Positions 62,249 through 64,000 of a stretch of DNA of 64,000 bases are shown in pieces (position 1 is the stretch's first letter; each line of letters opens with the position of its first letter). The stretch lies in assembly GCF_030815955.1 (NCBI RefSeq), contig NZ_JAUSXK010000001.1, positions 372,001-436,000 on the forward strand. The letters are read 5' to 3'. The notes beneath the pieces were generated by a model. It searched no databases. It saw only the letters and a program-made list of their open reading frames with translations, and was not told where the DNA came from. The DNA is from Microbacterium murale (GTDB taxonomy: Bacteria; Actinomycetota; Actinomycetes; Actinomycetales; Microbacteriaceae). A program made the position numbers and the translations under genes.

Positions 62249-64000
62249 ATGTCTTCTGCCGATCTCGTCATCACCTATCCCCCGGAGCTGCCCGTCAGCG
62301 CGGCCAGGGATGAGATCGCCGACGCCATCCGCGACAACCAGGTGGTCGTGGTCGCCGGCGCGACCGGATCAGGCAAGACCACCCAGCTTCCGAAGATCTG
62401 CCTCGAACTCGGCCGCACGAACATCGCGCACACCCAGCCGAGGCGGCTCGCCGCGCGCACGATCGCCGAGCGCGTCGCCGAGGAGCTGCAGGTCGAGCTC
62501 GGCGGCGTCGTCGGCTACAAGGTGCGCTTCACCGACAAGGTGTCGGATGCGACCAAGGTCGCCCTGATGACCGACGGCATCCTGCTCAACGAGATCCACC
62601 GCGACCGGTTGTTGCGCCGCTACGACACGATCATCATCGACGAGGCGCACGAACGCTCCCTCAACGTCGACTTCCTGCTCGGCTACCTCACGCGCATCCT
62701 TCCCGAGCGGCCCGACCTCAAGGTCATCATCACCTCGGCGACGATCGACCCGGCGAGCTTCGCGAAGCACTTCGCCACCCCTGGCGGCGAGCCGGCGCCG
62801 GTCATCGAGGTGTCAGGGCGCACCTACCCGGTCGAGATCCGGTACCGCGCACCCTCCGAGGACGAGAGCGAAGACGAGGTCTCAGCGATCGTCATCGCGC
62901 TGCGCGAACTCGATCGCGAGGCGCCGGGCGATGTCCTCGTGTTCCTCCCGGGAGAGGCCGAGATCCGGGATGCCGCGGATGCCGTGCGAGCGGCCTATGC
63001 GTCCAGCAAGGCACCGGTCGAAGTGCTTCCGTTGTACGGCAGACTGTCGGCCGCAGAGCAGCATCGTGTGTTCGAGCCGAGCCGCGTTACAGGGGTGCGA
63101 CGCCGCGTCATCCTCGCCACCAACGTCGCCGAGACGAGCCTCACCGTCCCCGGCATCAAGTACGTCGTCGACACCGGCACCGCGCGCATCTCGCGCTACA
63201 GCAATCGCTCGAAGGTGCAGCGGCTGCCGATCGAGCCGATCTCGCAGGCATCAGCGAACCAGCGCTCCGGCCGTGCCGGCCGCACCAGCGACGGCATCGC
63301 GATCCGCCTCTACGGCGAAGACGACTTCGACAAGCGCGCGGAGTTCACCGAGCCCGAGGTGCTGCGCACGTCACTCGCCTCGGTAGTGCTGCAGATGCTG
63401 TCGCTCGGGTTCGGTGACATCTCGGCGTTCCCGTTCCTCACCCCGCCGGATTCCCGCGGCATCAAGGCGGCGTTCGACCTCCTCACCGAGCTGGGAGCGG
63501 TCGATCTGGGTCGCGACACCCCGCGACTCACCCGGGTGGGGCGCGATATCGCCCGGATGCCGATCGATCCGCGCTTCGCACGCATGCTGTTGGAGGCGCA
63601 GAAGAGCGGCGTCACAGACCCGGTGCTCGCGATCGTCGCCGGCCTCACCATCCAGGACGTCCGCGAGCGTCCTTCTCAGGAGGCGCCCCAGGCCGTGCGG
63701 GATGCCGCGGATCGGATGCACGCGCGCTTCACCGACCCGACGAGCGACTTCCTGGCGACCCTGAACCTGTGGAACCATCTTCGCGAGCAGCAGCGGAAGC
63801 TGGGCTCGAGCGCGTTCCGACGCCTCTGCCGCTCCGAGCATCTGAATTACGTGCGTGTGCGGGAGTGGTTCGACGTGCACCGCCAGTTGCGCTCACTGGT
63901 CAAGGCCGCACCGGCTTCGAAGAACGAGGGCGCGGCAGATCCCGACGCCATTCACCGCGCCCTGTTGTCCGGTCTGCTCTCCCAGATCGGCATCCTCGAT
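62249..64000 (+). CDS. hrpA: ATP-dependent RNA helicase HrpA, DEAH type (3' end beyond window)
   Basis: First 584 codons of a large helicase that normally runs to about 1300 aa. RecA-like domain 1 has VVAGATGSGKTTQLPKICLE (Walker A), IIIDEAHERSLNVDFLLGYL (DEAH box) and VIITSATIDPASFAKHF (SAT). Domain 2 has FLPGEAEIRDAADAV, ILATNVAETSLTVPGIKYVV and QRSGRAGRTSDGIAIRLY (motif VI). The winged-helix and helical-bundle regions follow before the window ends. Start ATG 62249. Takes part in RNA remodelling and ribosome rescue in related bacteria. Confidence 0.94.
   Translation, partial: MSSADLVITYPPELPVSAARDEIADAIRDNQVVVVAGATGSGKTTQLPKICLELGRTNIAHTQPRRLAARTIAERVAEELQVELGGVVGYKVRFTDKVSDATKVALMTDGILLNEIHRDRLLRRYDTIIIDEAHERSLNVDFLLGYLTRILPERPDLKVIITSATIDPASFAKHFATPGGEPAPVIEVSGRTYPVEIRYRAPSEDESEDEVSAIVIALRELDREAPGDVLVFLPGEAEIRDAADAVRAAYASSKAPVEVLPLYGRLSAAEQHRVFEPSRVTGVRRRVILATNVAETSLTVPGIKYVVDTGTARISRYSNRSKVQRLPIEPISQASANQRSGRAGRTSDGIAIRLYGEDDFDKRAEFTEPEVLRTSLASVVLQMLSLGFGDISAFPFLTPPDSRGIKAAFDLLTELGAVDLGRDTPRLTRVGRDIARMPIDPRFARMLLEAQKSGVTDPVLAIVAGLTIQDVRERPSQEAPQAVRDAADRMHARFTDPTSDFLATLNLWNHLREQQRKLGSSAFRRLCRSEHLNYVRVREWFDVHRQLRSLVKAAPASKNEGAADPDAIHRALLSGLLSQIGILD

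Overview
The window is a chromosomal segment of a high-GC Gram-positive bacterium. It most resembles a Microbacterium-like member of the Microbacteriaceae (Actinomycetota). The basis is: GC-rich coding sequence with long open antisense frames; frequent GTG and TTG starts; many genes with an actinobacterial TANNNT -10 box placed 6-7 bases before the start codon; familiar actinobacterial neighbourhoods (tRNA-Gln/glmU/prs, metG/tatD, rsmA/ispE, rsmI divergent from a protein O-mannosyltransferase); and a DUF222/13E12-type HNH protein. I see no rRNA, CRISPR array, insertion sequence or prophage. The left and right ends cut through genes.

Layout. 1-3040: end of a carbohydrate ABC importer (permease, binding lipoprotein) with a divergent FadR-type GntR regulator. 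3118-5327: an OmpR/histidine-kinase pair. 5357-8295: a flavin-based electron-transfer module (membrane NqrB/RnfD-like protein fused to a ferredoxin-reductase-like domain, ApbE flavin transferase, FMN-binding lipoprotein). 8344-14762: housekeeping genes (prs, glmU, tRNA-Gln, a MarR regulator, an RluA-type pseudouridine synthase, an ABC-F ATPase, a nucleoside deaminase).

14780-23863 is a glycan-use locus: a GH5 enzyme and a LacI repressor face a binding protein, two permeases, GH3 and GH125. GH125 together with the GH5 sequence suggests mannose-containing glycans, possibly the N-glycan core. The intergenic region carries two LacI-type operators 31 bp apart. 23933-36155 holds two complete ChvE/MmsA/MmsB-type monosaccharide importers, one behind a LacI regulator with matching operators. 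The other is divergent from an extra stand-alone MmsA-type ATPase that is translationally coupled to a ROK regulator.

36214-43363 returns to housekeeping genes (ispE, rsmA, tatD, metG) with an aldo/keto reductase, an MFS exporter and an unknown small gene. 43396-52273 contains a DAO-type oxidoreductase and a LacI-controlled operon in which a family-5 (Opp/Dpp-type) importer is followed by a GH1 beta-glycosidase. This is probably an oligosaccharide importer, not a peptide importer. 52358-64000 holds a methyltransferase, rsmI, a protein mannosyltransferase, an aminoglycoside-phosphotransferase-like kinase, the HNH protein, a PHP hydrolase, a YyaL-type thioredoxin-fold protein, an FMN reductase, an aldo/keto reductase and the start of hrpA.

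Taken together this is a sugar-scavenging genome segment. There are at least five ABC sugar importers or parts of them, each next to its own regulator (GntR, LacI three times, ROK), and three glycoside hydrolase neighbourhoods. Product names are from reading the sequence. Substrate specificities are inferences.
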